From: Mesorhizobium sp. Root102
Lineage (GTDB): Bacteria > Pseudomonadota > Alphaproteobacteria > Rhizobiales > Rhizobiaceae
Reading direction: 5' to 3'
Assembly (NCBI RefSeq): GCF_001425625.1
Contig: NZ_LMCP01000015.1
Span: 51,206-115,205 of the forward strand
Length of the DNA: 64,000 nt
Shown here: in pieces, positions 39,096 to 47,029 of the stretch
Numbering within the stretch: position 1 is the first letter of the stretch
How the letters are laid out: every line of letters starts with the position of its first letter
Program-made: the position numbers and the translations under genes
The notes under the pieces: generated by a model
The model's input: the letters and a program-made list of their open reading frames with translations, nothing else
The model's database searches: none
What the model was told of the DNA's origin: nothing

Positions 39096-40016
39096 CTAGA
39101 TTCCGTCGGGCACCATGGTCGGTCCCGTGCTTTCGGCAACGATCTTTCGCCGGCCGACGATCCGCTCGCGGTAGAGCGCGTAGAGGCCGGAGCCGATGAT
39201 GATCGTGGCGCCGACGATCATCGGCAGATCGGGAATATCGGCGAAGATGAATAGGCCAAGCAGGATCGACCAGATCAGGGCCGTGTAGCGGAACGGCGCG
39301 ATGAAGGAGATGTCGCCCGCCCGCATCGCCATGATGATGAACTGGTAGCCGATCAGCACCAGCACCGCAGCCAATGCCAGCAGAGCCGTGCCATTACCCG
39401 TCATCGGTGTCCAGCCGCCCATCGGCGACAACAGCGCCGCACCGACAATTGTCATGGCCAGCGCGGTGGCGGTCGACACCAGCAATGTCGGAATGGCCTT
39501 GGGGATCCGCTTGGTGGCAAGATCGCGCACCGCACAACAGGCGACGCTGGCCAGCGCCGACAGCGAGTAGATGCTGAACCCTTCGAAACCAGGCCGCACG
39601 ATGATCAGCACGCCGGCAAATCCGATGGCGATGGCCAGCCAGCGTCGCCATCCGACAGTCTCGCCGAAGACAAGTGCCGCCCCCATCGTCACCGCCAGCG
39701 GCAGCGCCTGCAGCACCGCCGAAACATTGGCGATCGGCAGATGGGCGAGGGCGACGAGAAAACTCACCGTGGCGCCGGCCTCGCCGAACACGCGCAAGGC
39801 CACCAAAGGCTGCAGCATCGAGCCTGGACGGGCGAGCGCGCCGCGCTGCCAGGCGAGCAAGCCGACGAAAAGCGAAGCGAAAGCGCCACGGATCAACATG
39901 ACCTGCGCCATGTTCATCGACTGCGACGAGTATTTGGTGATGGCGTCGTTGAGGCAGAAGCCGGCCATCGCCACCACCATGAACAACGCGCCGCGAAGAT
40001 TTGGAGACAGGGGCAA
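39096..40016 (-). CDS. EamA/DMT-family transporter
   Basis: Inner-membrane protein with two EamA repeats (about ten helices). The probable start is TTG 40016 (LPLSPNLRGALF, 306 residues), because the residues further upstream are not membrane-like; ATG 39980 would cut into helix 1. Visible family stretches are AQVMLIRGAFASLFVGLL and, in the second half, FIAPFRYTALIWSILLG. The ligand is unknown; relatives export amino acids or other metabolites. Confidence 0.82.
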   Translation of the reverse strand: MPLSPNLRGALFMVVAMAGFCLNDAITKYSSQSMNMAQVMLIRGAFASLFVGLLAWQRGALARPGSMLQPLVALRVFGEAGATVSFLVALAHLPIANVSAVLQALPLAVTMGAALVFGETVGWRRWLAIAIGFAGVLIIVRPGFEGFSIYSLSALASVACCAVRDLATKRIPKAIPTLLVSTATALAMTIVGAALLSPMGGWTPMTGNGTALLALAAVLVLIGYQFIIMAMRAGDISFIAPFRYTALIWSILLGLFIFADIPDLPMIVGATIIIGSGLYALYRERIVGRRKIVAESTGPTMVPDGI

Positions 40017-40083
40017 GACGACTACCGGTTCCGCTTCGCAGCAAGCCTGTAACAGCCGGAGATGAAACAGCAACAGCAAAGGG

Positions 40084-40111
40084 CTGGGCCACAGGGTTGT
40101 TTGTGGCCCAG
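40084..40111 (-). terminator. hairpin after the small secreted protein gene
   Basis: CTGGGCCACA pairs perfectly with TGTGGCCCAG over an eight-base loop. It lies 26 bases past the stop of the minus-strand gene at 40137. Only CCCTTT follows, so termination would be weak. Confidence 0.5.
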
Positions 40112-40136
40112 AGACTCCCTGCAATGGCGGCAGAGC

Positions 40137-40496
40137 TTACTTCTTCGGCGTCAGCACCTCGGTGCCATTGCCTTCCTTGCCGGCGATCGTCCACAGGCCA
40201 TGCAGCGAGCCGTCGTCCATCACCTTGTAGACGACAAGGCCGATATCCTTGTCCATGACATAGCCGGCGGAGAAGGCGTCATCGTTGCGCATGCAGATGC
40301 CATCGGAAGATGAGCCGCCCGTCTCCCAGTGGATCGTGCAGGTCGTTCCGCTGGTCAGCGCGATGGTTGCCTCGCCGCCATAGGGTGATCCATCGAAGTT
40401 GGTGCCGGCGACGGTATAGGTGCCGCCGATCGACTGGGCTGCCGCGGGCACGGCCGCGAGACCAAGCAATGCAAGAGAAAGAACGAGTTTGTGCAT
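40137..40496 (-). CDS. small secreted protein of unknown function
   Basis: A 119-residue protein, start ATG 40496 (MHKLVLSLALLGLAA). The signal peptide is at 1-20 (ending VPAAAQS). The mature part is a short beta-rich domain with two cysteines (TTCTIHW and DGICMRN), probably a disulphide, and Gly-rich turns (GGTYTVAGTNFDGSPYGGEATI). I do not recognise a named family with confidence. It has its own hairpin downstream and no functional partner nearby. Confidence 0.75.
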   Translation of the reverse strand: MHKLVLSLALLGLAAVPAAAQSIGGTYTVAGTNFDGSPYGGEATIALTSGTTCTIHWETGGSSSDGICMRNDDAFSAGYVMDKDIGLVVYKVMDDGSLHGLWTIAGKEGNGTEVLTPKK

Positions 40497-40636
40497 GATG
40501 TATATTCCCCCCAGTTGGATGAAAACCGTCCCAGAGCGAACGCTAGGCCGGAACGGGCGCACGGTAAATCAGGTGACCATCGCGGATACAGATTTGTTCG
40601 CCGTGTGGCCGAAAATGCTCATAGAGCCCCGAAACC

Positions 40637-41110
40637 TCACGGCCCCTTGAGACTGCCGGCGATGGCACCCACCAGCGGGTCGTATTTCGACTTCAGGGCC
40701 GGCGGGTAGTCGACCCACACCGTGCGGATGACACCATCTTTGCCGAACAGGCGCCGCTCGTAAAAGATCTTTCCATCCTTCAAGCCCGACAGCACCGCCC
40801 AGTCCTTTGCGGCCTTGCCGTAGGTGACCTTGTAGCCCGGTTCCTGGCTTGCCTTCTCCGCTGCGACAAAGCCTTTCGGCGTATCGTCGTCGACGTTGAG
40901 GATGCCCGAGCAGATCAGGCTGGCGCCATCGGCGCTCAGCCACACCTGTCCGTCGCCATTGTCCGGTTCAGGCTGGCGATCGGTGAAGACATCGTCGGGA
41001 AAGGTGCAGACGGTGCCGAAGCGCTCGTTCACATAGGTGAACGGCGCGGCAATTGCGGTGCTCGCCGCGAGCGCAGCGAAAAACGTCCCGATTGAAAAGA
41101 ACCGCCGCAT
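40637..41110 (-). CDS. secreted protein of unknown function
   Basis: A 157-residue protein, start ATG 41110 (MRRFFSIGTFFAALAA). The signal peptide is at 1-21 (ending AIAAPF). The mature part has two cysteines (GTVCTFP and ASLICSG) and a C-terminal block ERRLFGKDGVIRTVWVDYPPALKSKYDPLVGAIAGSL, which recurs in small rhizobial exported proteins as far as I recall. It is upstream of the gene at 40137 by about 140 bases. No function can be assigned. Confidence 0.75.
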   Translation of the reverse strand: MRRFFSIGTFFAALAASTAIAAPFTYVNERFGTVCTFPDDVFTDRQPEPDNGDGQVWLSADGASLICSGILNVDDDTPKGFVAAEKASQEPGYKVTYGKAAKDWAVLSGLKDGKIFYERRLFGKDGVIRTVWVDYPPALKSKYDPLVGAIAGSLKGP

Positions 41111-41166
41111 GTCTTGCCCCCAAGTCGATGACCGCACGGCAATTCTTGGGCAGATCGGCGGCAAGG

Positions 41167-42162
41167 TCAGCCGCCAGTGACGCTCATATGGCGCGATACC
41201 GATGGGCGGCTGGTGCGGCGGTCGATGATGAAGTCATGGCCTTTCGGCTTGCGGCCGATCGCTTCGTCTATTGCCGCGGCGACCAGCTCGTTGCCTTCGG
41301 AGGCTCGCAAGGGCGCGCGCAGGTCGGCGGCGTCCTCCTGGCCGAGGCACATGTAGAGCGTGCCGGTGCAGGTCAGCCGGACGCGGTTGCAGCTTTCGCA
41401 GAAATTATGTGTCATCGGCGTGATGAAACCGAGGCGCCCGCCGGTCTCGGCGACATGGACGTAACGGGCGGGGCCGCCGGTCTTGAAGGGAATGTCGGTC
41501 AGCGTGAACTGGCGTTCCAGCGACGCGCGCAGCAGCGACAGTGGCAGGTACTGGTCCGTGCGGTCGCCCTCGATCTCGCCCATCGGCATGGTTTCGATGA
41601 CCGTCAGGTCCATGTCACGGCCATGCGCCCAGCGCATCATTTCAGGCAGCTCGGCGTCGTTGAAATCCTTCAGCGCCACCGCGTTGAGCTTGACCTTCAG
41701 CCCGGCCGCCTGGGCGGCATCGATGCCTTGCATGACCTTGTCGAGATGGCCCCAGCGCGTGATCTTGTGGAACTTGTCGGCATCGAGCGTATCGAGTGAG
41801 ACGTTGATGCGCTTGACGCCGCGATCGGCGAGTTCGGCGGCAAAGCGCGACAGCTGCGAGCCGTTGGTGGTCAGCGTCAGTTCTTCCAGCGCGCCGCTGT
41901 CGAGATGCCGCGACAGCTGGCGCACCAGATGCATGATGTTCTTGCGAACCAGCGGCTCACCGCCGGTCAGCCGCAGCTTCCTGACACCCTTTTCGATGAA
42001 GACCGTGCAGAGTCGGTCGAGTTCTTCCAGCGACAGCAGGTCTTTCTTCGGCAGAAAGGCCATGTCCTCGGCCATGCAATAGGTGCAACGGAAATCGCAG
42101 CGGTCGGTGACCGACACTCTGAGGTAGCTGATCGTGCGGCCGAAAGGATCGATCATGTCCAT
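41167..42162 (-). CDS. moaA: GTP 3',8-cyclase
   Basis: Radical-SAM enzyme that starts molybdenum cofactor synthesis from GTP. It is 331 residues. The N-terminal cluster motif is CDFRCTYC, the C-terminal second cluster is [15 protein letters not shown], and the protein ends in GG, as needed for activity in MoaA. The GGEP segment ([10 protein letters not shown]) is present. It is divergent from the DUF971 gene. Confidence 0.96.
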   Translation of the reverse strand: MDMIDPFGRTISYLRVSVTDRCDFRCTYCMAEDMAFLPKKDLLSLEELDRLCTVFIEKGVRKLRLTGGEPLVRKNIMHLVRQLSRHLDSGALEELTLTTNGSQLSRFAAELADRGVKRINVSLDTLDADKFHKITRWGHLDKVMQGIDAAQAAGLKVKLNAVALKDFNDAELPEMMRWAHGRDMDLTVIETMPMGEIEGDRTDQYLPLSLLRASLERQFTLTDIPFKTGGPARYVHVAETGGRLGFITPMTHNFCESCNRVRLTCTGTLYMCLGQEDAADLRAPLRASEGNELVAAAIDEAIGRKPKGHDFIIDRRTSRPSVSRHMSVTGG

Positions 42163-42360
42163 GCTTCAAGCGCTTCCCGTGGCCGTGAACGGCGTCGTTG
42201 TATACCGCTATGTGATACGATACGGCCTGCCATTCAAGATAGCGCCTTTCGATCTTTGGTAACATTCCTGCGCCGACATCGCATGTCGGTCGGCTCAAAG
42301 AGCCTTTTCCCGTTTGGCGAAGCGGCGTAGGGAAGGGTGGACGACACGGGATCGAACATC

Positions 42361-42714
42361 ATGACCGCCCCGAAAGAACTCCGGGTCTCAAAGGACCGCA
42401 AACTGCTGTCCGTCACCTTTCCCGATCATCAGCCGTTCGAACTGCCGGCGGAGTTGTTGCGGGTCGCCTCGCCATCGGCCGAAGTGCAAGGCCATTCGCC
42501 CGAACAGCGGGTGACGGTTCCCGGCAAGCGCAATGTGGCGATCCTGAAGATCGAGCCGGTCGGCAACTATGCTGTCCGCATCACCTTCGACGATTTCCAC
42601 GACACCGGCATCTTCACCTGGAATTACCTGCACACGCTCGGCCACGAGAAGGATGCACGCTGGGACGCCTATCTGGCCGAGCTTGCGGAAAAGGGCTTGA
42701 GCCGGGACCGTTAG
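42361..42714 (+). CDS. DUF971 family protein
   Basis: A 117-residue protein of the DUF971 family, the N-terminal domain also found in gamma-butyrobetaine hydroxylases. Visible are ELRVSKDRKLLSVTFPDHQPFELPAELLRV, the IEPVGNYAVRITFDDFHDTGIFTWNYLH block, and the C-terminal YLAELAEKGL. The start is ATG 42361; GTG 42337 is also open. Such proteins are often linked with iron-sulphur or cofactor genes; the neighbourhood here is molybdenum cofactor genes. Confidence 0.85.
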   Translation: MTAPKELRVSKDRKLLSVTFPDHQPFELPAELLRVASPSAEVQGHSPEQRVTVPGKRNVAILKIEPVGNYAVRITFDDFHDTGIFTWNYLHTLGHEKDARWDAYLAELAEKGLSRDR

Positions 42715-42726
42715 GGTAAGGAGATA

Positions 42727-42774
42727 GAGCATGATGTCGTCCGAAAACCGCTCACACTTTTCGGCATCATGCTC
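42727..42774. repeat. dispersed palindromic repeat, copy B
   Basis: A near-perfect palindrome: GAGCATGATG at the left, CATCATGCTC at the right, and inside CCGAAAA/TTTTCGG around CCGCTCACAC. It lies 13 bases after the DUF971 stop and may serve as that gene's transcript end. Confidence 0.8.
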
Positions 42775-42838
42775 CCGACGCCGTCGTCAAAGCGTCATCG
42801 ATGTGGAGTAGCGCCGGCAAAGGTTCGGAGGCGAAAAC

Positions 42839-43450
42839 ATGTCCGTCATCACCACGGTCGAGCAGCTCGAGGCGCTCTATGGCGTTCCAGGCGAGGCCTC
42901 CCTGGTCAAGGAACTCGACCACGTCATTCCAGAGTATGCCGCCTTCATCGAAGCCTCACCCTTCGTCGCGCTGGCAACCAGTGGCCCTGAGGGGCTGGAC
43001 TGTTCGCCGCGCGGCGATCTCGCCGGCTTCGTGCGCATCCAAGATCCGAAAACGCTGATGATGCCGGATCGTCGCGGCAACAACCGCGCCGATTCGCTCA
43101 GAAACATCATCCGCGACCCTCGCGTCGGCCTGCTGTTCCTGGTGCCTGGCTCTGGCACGACGCTGCGCGTCAATGGCCGCGCTCATATCACCACGGATAC
43201 AACGCTGTGCGCGTCATTCACGGTGGACGGCAAGGCGGCCCGTTCAGTGACCGTCGTCGACGTCGATTCGGTCTATTTCCAATGCGCCCGCGCCATTGTC
43301 CGTTCCGAACTCTGGAACCCGGCAAGGCACGTCGACCCGAAGTCGCTGCCGACGCCCGGACAGATCCTGGAAATCACCAGCCGCAAGAATATCGACGGCG
43401 AGACCTACGACAAGGAATGGCCGGAGCGGGCGAAGAAGACGATGTGGTAA
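42839..43450 (+). CDS. pyridoxamine 5'-phosphate oxidase-like FMN-binding protein
   Basis: A 203-residue split-barrel flavoprotein. FVALATSGPEGLDCSPRGD, the RRGNNRADSLRNIIRDPRVGLLFLVPG block and the C-terminal PERAKKTMW ending are typical of the family of general PNPOx-like proteins, which bind FMN and often act on unknown substrates. GGAGGC precedes ATG 42839. Convergent with the marR gene. Confidence 0.85.
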   Translation: MSVITTVEQLEALYGVPGEASLVKELDHVIPEYAAFIEASPFVALATSGPEGLDCSPRGDLAGFVRIQDPKTLMMPDRRGNNRADSLRNIIRDPRVGLLFLVPGSGTTLRVNGRAHITTDTTLCASFTVDGKAARSVTVVDVDSVYFQCARAIVRSELWNPARHVDPKSLPTPGQILEITSRKNIDGETYDKEWPERAKKTMW

Positions 43451-43468
43451 GTCTGAGCTGAAGGGCCG

Positions 43469-43921
43469 TTACGCCTCCTTCAGCACCTCATAGATCTTGC
43501 GCATCTGCTCGCCGATCATGTCGCACTGTTCCGGCGTCGACTGGCTCATCGCCTTCTCGATCAGCGCCATATGCACTTTCAGCGCCTGCATCAGCAGCGC
43601 CTCGCCGGCCTCGGTGAGTGCAAGCCGCAAGATGCGCTTGTCCTTTTCATCGCCTTCGCGGCGCAGCAGCCCACGCGCCTCCAACTGCGGCAGCAGCATG
43701 GTGATGTTGGAGCGGCCGACAAGCAGCTTGCGGGCAAGGTCGTGCTGCGACATGCCGGGATGGCGGTAGAGGTTCATCAGAACGTCGAGCTGCGCCGGCT
43801 TCAGGTCGAGCGGCGCGAGCTTCACCGCCAGCGTGCGCTCCAGCACATGGCAGGCACGCGCCACCGCGACCCAGTTGCGAAAACGCGGGTTGTCCCAAGG
43901 TAGCTCTTGTTTATTGTTCAT
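43469..43921 (-). CDS. MarR-family transcriptional regulator
   Basis: A 150-residue winged-helix regulator. The DNA-binding part is LDVLMNLYRHPGMSQHDLARKLLVGRSNITMLLPQLEARGLLRREGDEKDKRILRLALTEAGEALL. It is divergent from an alpha/beta-hydrolase gene. Two palindromes in the 47-base gap, one overlapping its own start codon, suggest it represses itself and the hydrolase. The inducer is unknown. Confidence 0.92.
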   Translation of the reverse strand: MNNKQELPWDNPRFRNWVAVARACHVLERTLAVKLAPLDLKPAQLDVLMNLYRHPGMSQHDLARKLLVGRSNITMLLPQLEARGLLRREGDEKDKRILRLALTEAGEALLMQALKVHMALIEKAMSQSTPEQCDMIGEQMRKIYEVLKEA

Positions 43922-43949
43922 CTTTGAACTATTATGTTCATGCTTGAAC
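43916..43949. promoter_or_regulatory. two tandem palindromic operators of the MarR-type regulator
   Basis: GTTCA-tctt-TGAAC (43916-43929) and GTTCA-tgct-TGAAC (43936-43949) are both perfect in their arms and lie exactly 20 bases apart, about two turns of DNA. The first contains the start codon of the MarR-type gene (43921-43919). This is a textbook layout for a dimeric repressor. Confidence 0.8.
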
Positions 43950-43968
43950 GTATGGATGGATTCTCACT

Positions 43969-44877
43969 ATGGCATCATTCGGGCTGAAGGTCATCCGGGG
44001 CGTGTTTGGTGCGGCCGAGCGTGTCGCGCCACGCCTGACCGGGCGCGCGGCGTTCGAATTGTTCTGCCGCACGCCGAGCGTCAAGGCGCTCAGCGATGGC
44101 GAACGCCGCGCCATCGACCGTGCTGCCGAGTTCATGACCGAGGCGCGTCATCACCGGCTGAAGACCGCGACCGGCTGCGTCATGGTGCACGAGTTCCGGC
44201 CGGAGTCGGGCAGGGCGGCCGCCGGCACGGTGCTGGTCGTCCATGGCTGGCGCTCGCGCACCGAATATATGCGCGCATTGATCGAAGGCTATCGCGCCGC
44301 CGGCTACAGGGTTGTTTCGCTTGACCTGCCAGGCCACGGCCAGTCGCAGGGCCGGCGGTTGAACATGGTCAATGCGGTGGATGCGGTGCGGGTTGCCGGC
44401 GAGTGGTTCGGTCCCTTCGTGGCGGCGGTCGGTCATTCCTTCGGCGGCGCCGTGGCCGCCAATGCCATCGCCGGCTCGGTCAAGAACATTCCGCCGCTGG
44501 CGGCCGGATGCCTGGTGCTGATTGCGGCGCCCAGTTCGCTGCCGGCAATCTTTGCCGACTTCAGCCGCATGCTCAATGTCGGCCCGCGCTCGCAAGCCGC
44601 CATGGCGGACCGGGTCGAACATCTTTCCGGCCGGCCGCTGCACGAATTCACCGGCGACCGCCAGCTTGCCCACGCGCCGGTGCCGACCCTGGTCATCCAC
44701 GCACCGGACGACCGCGAGGTATCGGCCGATCATGCAAGGCGCTACGCCGGTGCCGGCGGCCATGTGCGGCTTTACTGGGCCGATGGGCTCGGCCACCGCC
44801 GTATCCTTGCGGACAAGGGTGTGGTCGAACGCGCGGTCGGCTTCGTGATGCATCGAGAGCCGTCGCTGCTGCATTGA
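43969..44877 (+). CDS. alpha/beta-hydrolase
   Basis: A 302-residue hydrolase. The core starts with VLVVHGWRSRTEYM (oxyanion region), the nucleophile elbow is AVGHSFGGAVAAN, the acid lies in LVIHAPDDREVS, and the histidine in DGLGHRRIL. It resembles esterase or lysophospholipase-type proteins. It is probably under the control of the divergent MarR-type repressor. The substrate is unknown. Confidence 0.87.
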   Translation: MASFGLKVIRGVFGAAERVAPRLTGRAAFELFCRTPSVKALSDGERRAIDRAAEFMTEARHHRLKTATGCVMVHEFRPESGRAAAGTVLVVHGWRSRTEYMRALIEGYRAAGYRVVSLDLPGHGQSQGRRLNMVNAVDAVRVAGEWFGPFVAAVGHSFGGAVAANAIAGSVKNIPPLAAGCLVLIAAPSSLPAIFADFSRMLNVGPRSQAAMADRVEHLSGRPLHEFTGDRQLAHAPVPTLVIHAPDDREVSADHARRYAGAGGHVRLYWADGLGHRRILADKGVVERAVGFVMHREPSLLH

Positions 44878-44889
44878 GCGGCGGTCGAC

Positions 44890-45285
44890 CTATTTCTTCT
44901 TCTCGCCTGGTTCGACCGGCAGTCCGGCCGCCTTCCAGGCGGTGTAACCGCCAAGGATGTGCTTGACCGGCGAAAGCCCCATGTCCTGCGCCGTCTTGGT
45001 GGCCAGGGCCGAGCGCCAGCCGCCGGCGCAGAAGAAGACGAAGCTCTTTCCCGAGGCGAAGAATGGCTTGTGGTAAGGGCTTTCAGGATCGATCCAGAAT
45101 TCCAGCATGCCGCGGGTGACATGTTTGGCGCCGGGAATCCTGCCGTCGCGTTCGACCTCGCGAGGGTCGCGCAGATCGACGAAGATGGTGTCTTCATCGT
45201 CGAGCAGCCCGGCTGCTTCCTCCGGCGAAACCACCTCGATCTCGGCGTTGGCCTCGTCCAGCAGTTCGCGATAACCCTTTTTCAC
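44890..45285 (-). CDS. single-domain rhodanese-like protein
   Basis: A 131-residue sulphur-transferase fold from GTG 45285, with GGGAGGGA upstream; longer forms are low-complexity. The active loop is FFCAGGWRSA with Cys86 as the persulphide-forming residue, after FVDLRDPREVERDGRIPGAKH. A Trp in the loop (GGW) is seen in some rhizobial members. The protein is cytoplasmic and its sulphur partner is not evident. Confidence 0.88.
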   Translation of the reverse strand: MKKGYRELLDEANAEIEVVSPEEAAGLLDDEDTIFVDLRDPREVERDGRIPGAKHVTRGMLEFWIDPESPYHKPFFASGKSFVFFCAGGWRSALATKTAQDMGLSPVKHILGGYTAWKAAGLPVEPGEKKK

Positions 45286-45361
45286 GCTCTCGTCCCTCCC
45301 GACCTTGTTGGCCCCAGTGTTGCTGGCAAGTCCGGATTTCGAGCACACCGGCCGGCGTTTG

Positions 45362-45976
45362 TCACGCCGCGTTGATACCGGCCATTGTCTTCCAGGCAGC
45401 CAAGGCCCCGGCCACGGTTGCCAGCAGGGCAACGTGCGATGCACCGTCGCGCGCCTGGATCGACATGCCGTGCTGAACCGTGGCGAAGAAGGTCGCGGCG
45501 GCGGCGCAGTCGAAATCCGCCGGCAGTTCGCCTTCGGCGACGCCGCGCTCTAGACGCTTCCGCAGGGCGCTGTGGTTTTCGGCGCGGCGGCGACGCAGAT
45601 CGTCGCAGATGGCGCCGCGGCTCGAATCCTGATGCAGCGCGCCGAGCGCGATCAGGCAACCCTGCGGGCGATCGGTCTGCGCATAGGCTTTCGCCGTCAG
45701 GCACAGAAATTGTTCGATCGCCAGCCGCGCGGTCGGTGCTTCCTCAAGCGCCAGCCAGATGTCGGCCCCCTCGGTGCGCGAATAAAGCTCCGTCGCCTCG
45801 AGGAACAGCGCCTCCTTGCTGCCGAAGGCGGCATAGAGGCTGGGCGAGTTGATGCCCATGGCGGCGGTCAACTCGCTCATCGATGCGCCTTCGTAGCCAC
45901 GGGCCCAAAAGACCTCCATCGCGCAGCGCAGCGCCGAGGTTCGATCGAAGGTGCGGGGGCGGCCTCGTTCCGACAT
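45362..45976 (-). CDS. TetR/AcrR-family transcriptional regulator
   Basis: A 204-residue regulator from ATG 45976. The N-terminal HTH is at about residues 10-55 (ALRCAMEVFWARGYEGASMSELTAAMGINSPSLYAAFGSKEALF). The C-terminal ligand domain has RPQGCLIALGALH, common in the group that controls a divergent short-chain dehydrogenase. An inverted pair of TATGTATCGATCA sites lies between the two genes. Confidence 0.92.
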   Translation of the reverse strand: MSERGRPRTFDRTSALRCAMEVFWARGYEGASMSELTAAMGINSPSLYAAFGSKEALFLEATELYSRTEGADIWLALEEAPTARLAIEQFLCLTAKAYAQTDRPQGCLIALGALHQDSSRGAICDDLRRRRAENHSALRKRLERGVAEGELPADFDCAAAATFFATVQHGMSIQARDGASHVALLATVAGALAAWKTMAGINAA

Positions 45977-45993
45977 GATGCTCTTTTCTGTGT

Positions 45994-46056
45994 TGATCGA
46001 TACATAATTCAGTTGACGCCGGCGGGCAAGGCTGAGAGATATATATGTATCGATCA
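45994..46056. promoter_or_regulatory. inverted operator pair between the TetR-type and SDR genes
   Basis: TGATCGATACATA (45994-46006) and its exact reverse complement TATGTATCGATCA (46044-46056) lie 50 bases centre to centre in the 99-base divergent gap, one close to each gene. Each contains the symmetric core ATCGAT. They are the likely binding sites for the TetR-type repressor on both promoters. Confidence 0.8.
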
Positions 46057-46075
46057 TTACAAAAAGGAGAAATCG

Positions 46076-46822
46076 ATGTCATCCAACCAACTGGGGGGCA
46101 AGGCCGCGCTCGTCACCGGCGGCAGTCGCGGCATCGGTGCTGCGATCGCGCGACGGCTCGCGGCCGACGGCGCCAGCGTCGCGCTGACTTATGTGCATGG
46201 CGAGGAGCAGGCCCGCTCTGTTGTCGCCGAGATAGAGGCCAAGGGTGGCCGCGCCATCGCGATCAAGGCCGACAACCGCGATGCCGTGGCCATAGACAAG
46301 GCCGTGGATGACGCCGTGACGGCGTTCGGCCAGCTCGACATCCTGGTCAACAGCGCCGGCATCTGGCGTGCCGCGCCGATCGATACGCTGTCGCTCGCCG
46401 ATTTCGATGAAACCATGGAGGTTAATCTCAGAGCCCCGTTCATCGCCTCGAAGGCGGCGGCCGCGCATATGGGCGAGGGCGGCAGGATCATCTCGATCGG
46501 CAGCAATCTTGCCGAGCGGGTCACCGACACCAGTCTTGGCGCCTATTCAACCAGCAAGGCGGCGCTGGTCGGCCTGACCAAGGCGCTGGCGCGCGACCTC
46601 GGTCCACGCGGCATCACCGCCAATGTCGTTCATCCCGGCTCGACCGACACCGACATGAACCCGGCTAACGGCCCGCATGCCGAACACCAGCGCCAGAAGA
46701 TGGCGACACCGCGCTTCGGCAAGGCCGAGGACATCGCCGGCATGGTCGCCTGGCTGGCAGGCCCGGAGGGCCGTTTCGTCACCGGCGCCGCGCTGACCAT
46801 CGATGGCGGCGCCAACGCCTGA
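46076..46822 (+). CDS. short-chain dehydrogenase/reductase
   Basis: A 248-residue classical SDR starting at ATG 46076 behind AAGGAGA. The cofactor motif is VTGGSRGIGAAIA at 13-25, then VNSAGIW, the catalytic Ser in IGSNLAE, and Tyr/Lys in AYSTSKAAL. The C-terminal TGAALTIDGGANA is typical of 3-oxoacyl-ACP-reductase-like members. It is probably controlled by the divergent TetR-type gene and followed by a hairpin. The substrate is unknown. Confidence 0.92.
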   Translation: MSSNQLGGKAALVTGGSRGIGAAIARRLAADGASVALTYVHGEEQARSVVAEIEAKGGRAIAIKADNRDAVAIDKAVDDAVTAFGQLDILVNSAGIWRAAPIDTLSLADFDETMEVNLRAPFIASKAAAAHMGEGGRIISIGSNLAERVTDTSLGAYSTSKAALVGLTKALARDLGPRGITANVVHPGSTDTDMNPANGPHAEHQRQKMATPRFGKAEDIAGMVAWLAGPEGRFVTGAALTIDGGANA

Positions 46823-46838
46823 TTGCAAGGCATTTCGC

Positions 46839-46866
46839 GGCTGGAGCGCAAACACCCGCTCCAGCC
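46839..46866 (+). terminator. hairpin after the SDR gene
   Basis: GGCTGGAGCG pairs perfectly with CGCTCCAGCC over an eight-base loop, 17 bases past the stop. No T-tract follows, so it may be a weak terminator or a stabiliser. Confidence 0.5.
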
Positions 46867-47029
46867 GTCACGATGTTGTGAAACCGTTCTGCAACAGGCG
46901 TTCCAAAATTTATGAAAGCTTAACGAAATCGGTATGAATCAGTATAGTCGCGCCGTACATCCGCCATGCGGTGAGCGGGACGATCTAGCGTGCGGAACGG
47001 GAACCGGTTGCGGCCGGAGCGGGTGATCC

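Noticed and set aside
42190-42222. ModE-like or molybdenum-cofactor riboswitch site upstream of moaA
   Set aside because: CGTTGTATA followed by TGTGATACG only partly fits an inverted ModE box (about half of the arm positions), and the gap shows no molybdenum-cofactor riboswitch structure that I could recognise.
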